Shown here: one piece after another, positions 13,292 to 16,249 of the stretch
How positions within the stretch are numbered: position 1 is the first letter of the stretch
How the letters are laid out: every line of letters begins with the position of its first letter
DNA from: Cloacimonetes bacterium UBA5835
GTDB lineage: Bacteria; Cloacimonadota; Cloacimonadia; Cloacimonadales; Cloacimonadaceae
Length of the DNA: 16,249 nt
Assembly: GCA_002432865.1 (NCBI GenBank)
Contig: DJGX01000035.1
Location: 32,632-48,880, forward strand
Reading direction: 5' to 3'
Program-made: the position numbers and the translations under genes
The notes under the pieces: model-generated
What the model was told of the DNA's origin: nothing
Databases searched by the model: none
What the model saw: only the letters and a program-made list of their open reading frames with translations

Positions 13292-15778
13292 TCAGTGTAT
13301 CTTGATTATTTTGGTAATTACTTTTTCCTTGCCTGAGGTTACTTTAACGAAATAGATTCCGGAGCTGGTGACTTTTCCTGCATTATCTTTACCGTTCCAG
13401 ATAAATTGAAGATCTTTATTAGGATAGCCATGAAATACACTTTGCACGATTTGTCCTTTCAGATTGTAGATTTTAACATCCATTAATTTACTCGGATCAG
13501 CATTTTCTACAGTTAATGTCGTTTCATTCACGAAGGGATTAGGATAATTGGGAAGTACCTTTAGTCCTATATTAGGAGGGGGAATATCGGGTTTGGTTGT
13601 TTCCTGGAAAAGGTTAGCAAACACATATTTGATTAATTTCTTAGCCGACTCAGCTTGCATATTGTAAAGAGGAAAACTTAAACATACTGTTTGACCTTCT
13701 GCATAGGTATGATGAATACCAACACTTTTACCATATAATGTCCCCTGATTGCTATCAGAACTGTAATCGGAGCCATACTGATAAATACTTTCCTCAGGAT
13801 TTACCGGTTCCAATCCTTCCACACCAAAGATATGACCATTCCAAGTGGACAGTGTCTTTAAGCTATCAACTTGAAGAGCAGGATAATTATCCTCATTAGG
13901 AATTGCACATTTAAAGCGTGCTTGTCCATTATAATTTACACCCCCAATTCCTAAAACTTCATAGATAAAACTATCTGCAGAAAATAATGCTGGATAGCCA
14001 GCATTCAATTCAAATGCCTTACCCGGATAATAGACAGTAATAAATAAATTACCTCCCGACCGGATATATTGTTCTAAAGCATCACGAATCTCGTAGGGAT
14101 ATGTGTTATCATTCAGTTCATTGCCATGCCACAAAATAGATGAATAGATACCGATATCTGCCATTTTCAAGATACTGGTTTGTTCTTCCAAATCCAAATG
14201 GGAGACATTTTCAAAGTTCTCCAATAGATCATTGTAAAAATCATCAACTGCTTCATCAGTCGGTTGAAAAGGAGATGTTCCGCTAAAATTTTTGCTTTCG
14301 TCTATCACATAAATACCTCTGTCCAGTGAAACCATTCTACTTGCCAAAGGAGTAGAAAATTGACTTTGATTTCCCTCTAAATCATTGGCAGTAATGCAAT
14401 AGTAATAATATTCCTCATTACTTTCCACATTCGTATCGTTATAAGAAGTATCAGAGAAAGGAACAGTTGCAATCAGTGTTTTTGTTCCGTTTAAGCCGAG
14501 AGAGCGATAGATACTATAGCTGGCAATATCCAGTTCCGGATTAGGTAGCCATTTGATAGTTATAGATGCTTTATCCGGGAAATCAGCAATTAAATTGGGT
14601 GTGGTAGGAACCAAAAAAGGAATTCCATTTGCATATTTACGCATACTTTCAAAGCCAGAATCATTTACGGCACAAACAGCTATGTTATAAAATAGTCCTT
14701 CCTCAAGTCCACTAATAGAACACTGGTTAGCATTTACATATTGCCAGAAAGTTAGAGAATCAATTTCTGTTCCGTAATATACCGCGTATTTTGTAACTTC
14801 CGGATCGGAGGAAATATCCCATTCAGCCAATAAGGAGTTTCCTGTTCCAGGATCATAGACCTTTAAATTTTCCACCAATATGGGCTGATTGGCAAAAACA
14901 GCAACAGTTGCAGTAGCTGCTTTAACTATTTCAGCTTCATACTGAAAATCCAGATAATCAATTAAATCCTCGTTGCTATGATAATAGGAACTGATATATC
15001 GTTCAAAGAAAAATACAGCATTAAATCCGTTTCTTGAAAAGATATCGCTATCCGAGCCCATACCTGTTATTCCCAAAACCGGTTGATAGGAACTATATAA
15101 TTCTGCTATTCTCATCGTTTCATAACTATATTCCTCACAACCTAAATATGGCATAACCCGAAACTCTTGACTAACCTCCAAATTATTAGCTACCATATCC
15201 AGGTTTATCATCACTCTGATATTTTGGTTTTCAGCGATAGCATAATCGCAATATGTTTCCGATCCCCAGGCGGCACCTTCTTCTGCACTAAAGGCAATAA
15301 AACGAATTGAACATTTTGGTTGATATCCTGTAGCCATCATCACTCTGGCAATTTCTAATACTCCAGCTGTGCCACTAGCATTATCATCTGCACCGGGAGC
15401 AAAAGTAAAAAAATCAGAATTAAAGGAAATTGAATCATAATGCCCTCCTACAATGATATAAATATCTGGATGTAAGTAACCTGGAATAGTGGCAATTACA
15501 TTATATTGAGTAGTATTATTATGTGGATATTCCTGCATCCAAGTATTGGTAAAGCCATAACTTTCAAATTTTCCTTTTATCCAATTTGCCACTTCTAAAT
15601 GATTATCAGCCAAAGCATAACGCGTTTGATAATTCTGCAGGTGTTGAACATACGCTCTCAATGTATCAGCATTCACCATAGATATCAAATTTATAATATC
15701 GGGTTTCGGTTCCGCAAACTGAGCGAACAGAAAACTGATTACTATTAAAAAAGCCAGTAGAAAGCAGATCTTTTTCAT
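13292..15778 (-). CDS. Secreted M28 family peptidase with FnIII domains and C-terminal sorting domain
   Basis: An exported zinc aminopeptidase-like protein of 828 aa. A signal peptide (KK, then a hydrophobic core, cleavage near FAQ-FA at about residue 20) comes first. The M28 domain (about 30-295) has the metal and catalytic residues: HYDS (about His113), GADDNASG (about Asp131), AEEG (about Glu166/167), INLDMV (about Asp194) and YYHSNED (about His267). Two fibronectin type III-like domains follow (about 300-390 and 392-480). Residues about 485-725 form a region with a glutamine-amidotransferase-like look (ILWHGNE, LEQYIRSGGNLFITVYYPG, VCLSFPLYNM). The end (about 735-828) has NYPNPF, IYNLKGQIV, WNGKDNAGKVTSSGIYFVKV, the FlgD/Por-type C-terminal domain. 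The protein is therefore probably taken across the outer membrane and kept at the surface; which secretion system does this is an inference. TAGGAG lies 7 bases before the ATG. Confidence 0.94.
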   Translation of the reverse strand: MKKICFLLAFLIVISFLFAQFAEPKPDIINLISMVNADTLRAYVQHLQNYQTRYALADNHLEVANWIKGKFESYGFTNTWMQEYPHNNTTQYNVIATIPGYLHPDIYIIVGGHYDSISFNSDFFTFAPGADDNASGTAGVLEIARVMMATGYQPKCSIRFIAFSAEEGAAWGSETYCDYAIAENQNIRVMINLDMVANNLEVSQEFRVMPYLGCEEYSYETMRIAELYSSYQPVLGITGMGSDSDIFSRNGFNAVFFFERYISSYYHSNEDLIDYLDFQYEAEIVKAATATVAVFANQPILVENLKVYDPGTGNSLLAEWDISSDPEVTKYAVYYGTEIDSLTFWQYVNANQCSISGLEEGLFYNIAVCAVNDSGFESMRKYANGIPFLVPTTPNLIADFPDKASITIKWLPNPELDIASYSIYRSLGLNGTKTLIATVPFSDTSYNDTNVESNEEYYYYCITANDLEGNQSQFSTPLASRMVSLDRGIYVIDESKNFSGTSPFQPTDEAVDDFYNDLLENFENVSHLDLEEQTSILKMADIGIYSSILWHGNELNDNTYPYEIRDALEQYIRSGGNLFITVYYPGKAFELNAGYPALFSADSFIYEVLGIGGVNYNGQARFKCAIPNEDNYPALQVDSLKTLSTWNGHIFGVEGLEPVNPEESIYQYGSDYSSDSNQGTLYGKSVGIHHTYAEGQTVCLSFPLYNMQAESAKKLIKYVFANLFQETTKPDIPPPNIGLKVLPNYPNPFVNETTLTVENADPSKLMDVKIYNLKGQIVQSVFHGYPNKDLQFIWNGKDNAGKVTSSGIYFVKVTSGKEKVITKIIKIH

Positions 15779-15792
15779 TGTTTCTCCTATAA

Positions 15793-15818
15793 AATATATT
15801 TATCGGGCAGCTAAGCAA
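15793..15818 (-). promoter_or_regulatory. Candidate promoter of the M28 peptidase gene
   Basis: On the minus strand TTGCT (15818-15814), 15 bases, then TATATT (15798-15793), very close to the ribosome binding site, so the leader would be only about 10 bases. A second TTGAC at 15957-15953, with TATCTT 13 bases on, is an alternative. Confidence 0.35.
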
Positions 15819-16249
15819 TTGTTTTTTCTTATTCTACCCGCTGCTTCTTGCCTGATGAGTGCCATTCACAGGAGTAATTTCTTTTGCATTATCTTATTCA
15901 CTTTCCGTAACTTTTCTCCACTAAAACTAATAAAAGATATGAATGTGGAATTGTCAATTAAAATAAATACCATTTTGGGAGTGGTAAAGGTAAAAAGTAT
16001 CTCCCCTTAAGTTATCATTCCTATAAAATACATAGAACTATCAACTACAACTGAAAGCACTAAATTAGAAATATTGAATAAATTTAGCTATCGGAACCAT
16101 ATTATGCAGGCTTTCCCTACCACTTTCCTTATAAAGTATCACCCAAACTTGCAACTGGGTATCACTTGTCACAGTGGTCGTAAGTGTTTATAGGATTGTG
16201 AGATGAATAGGACTGGCTTTAGACTCTGTCACAGTGGTCTTTGGACTTT
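15819..16249. other. Gene-free right-hand segment
   Basis: I see no supported gene here. The plus-strand open frame at 15819-16010 has no binding site and low-complexity content. The segment contains a possible upstream promoter for the M28 gene, an ACCCA/TGGGT inverted repeat (16141-16160), a doubled GTATCAC (16136-16142 and 16159-16165), and a 13-bp direct repeat. A gene may start beyond the window edge. Confidence 0.65.
16167..16239. repeat. Exact 13-bp direct repeat 60 bp apart
   Basis: TGTCACAGTGGTC occurs at 16167-16179 and 16227-16239. The flanks differ. The core CACAGTG is a palindrome around a central A, as protein-binding sites often are. The array, if there is one, continues out of the window. 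Confidence 0.7.

Noticed and set aside
15819..16010. 63-aa plus-strand frame upstream of the M28 gene.
   Set aside because: No binding site and no recognisable protein character; it lies over the upstream region of a gene on the other strand.
16136..16249. CRISPR array at the right edge.
   Set aside because: Only 13 bases repeat, twice, with no longer conserved repeat and no cas gene in the window.

Overview
The window looks like AT-rich chromosomal DNA of a Gram-negative, probably fermentative bacterium of the Fibrobacteres-Chlorobi-Bacteroidetes neighbourhood. Candidatus Cloacimonadota (Cloacimonas-like) is my best guess. It rests on the style of the proteins: a secreted peptidase with a C-terminal NYPNPF/FlgD-like sorting domain, a YfhO of the Bacteroidetes type, a DUF1015 protein, a stand-alone four-helix-bundle gene, and TAGGAG/AAGGAG ribosome binding sites. 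No rRNA or marker tree was available, so the assignment is an inference.

Layout. Bases 1-130 hold tandem repeats. Bases 140-812 hold a minus-strand two-gene unit of unknown function (150 aa, then a 54-aa gene) closed by a GC-rich terminator. The plus strand then carries an M18 aminopeptidase (996-2267), a four-helix-bundle gene (2470-2838) enclosed by inverted arrays of 8-bp repeats, and a tightly packed trio: DUF1015 protein, RimO and tryptophanyl-tRNA synthetase (2923-6494). A minus-strand acyl-CoA thioesterase (6643-7053) converges on trpS and diverges from a large YfhO membrane protein (7153-9666). YfhO converges on valyl-tRNA synthetase (9788-12439, minus) across a 121-bp gap full of hairpins. 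An 852-bp gene-free, repeat-rich region separates valS from a secreted M28 peptidase (13292-15778, minus). The last 470 bases hold no gene I can support.

The genes are mostly housekeeping: translation (TrpRS, ValRS, RimO methylthiolation of ribosomal protein S12) and peptide breakdown (cytoplasmic M18 and exported M28 peptidases). I see no defence system, CRISPR array, phage module or intact transposase.

The most interesting material is non-coding. (1) The four-helix-bundle gene sits in a stem-gene-stem arrangement made of octamer arrays. This is the architecture of intervening sequences in some 23S rRNAs, but here it lies between protein genes. (2) A 33-bp tandem repeat family keeps a 7-6-7 hairpin while its stem sequence changes on both sides; it occurs at the left edge and between yfhO and valS, where one unit acts as a terminator. 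(3) A two-hairpin repeat with compensatory changes occurs at 12850-13030. (4) Four upstream regions share a TTGAC(or TTGCT)-N15-TANAAN/TATATT promoter-like spacing.
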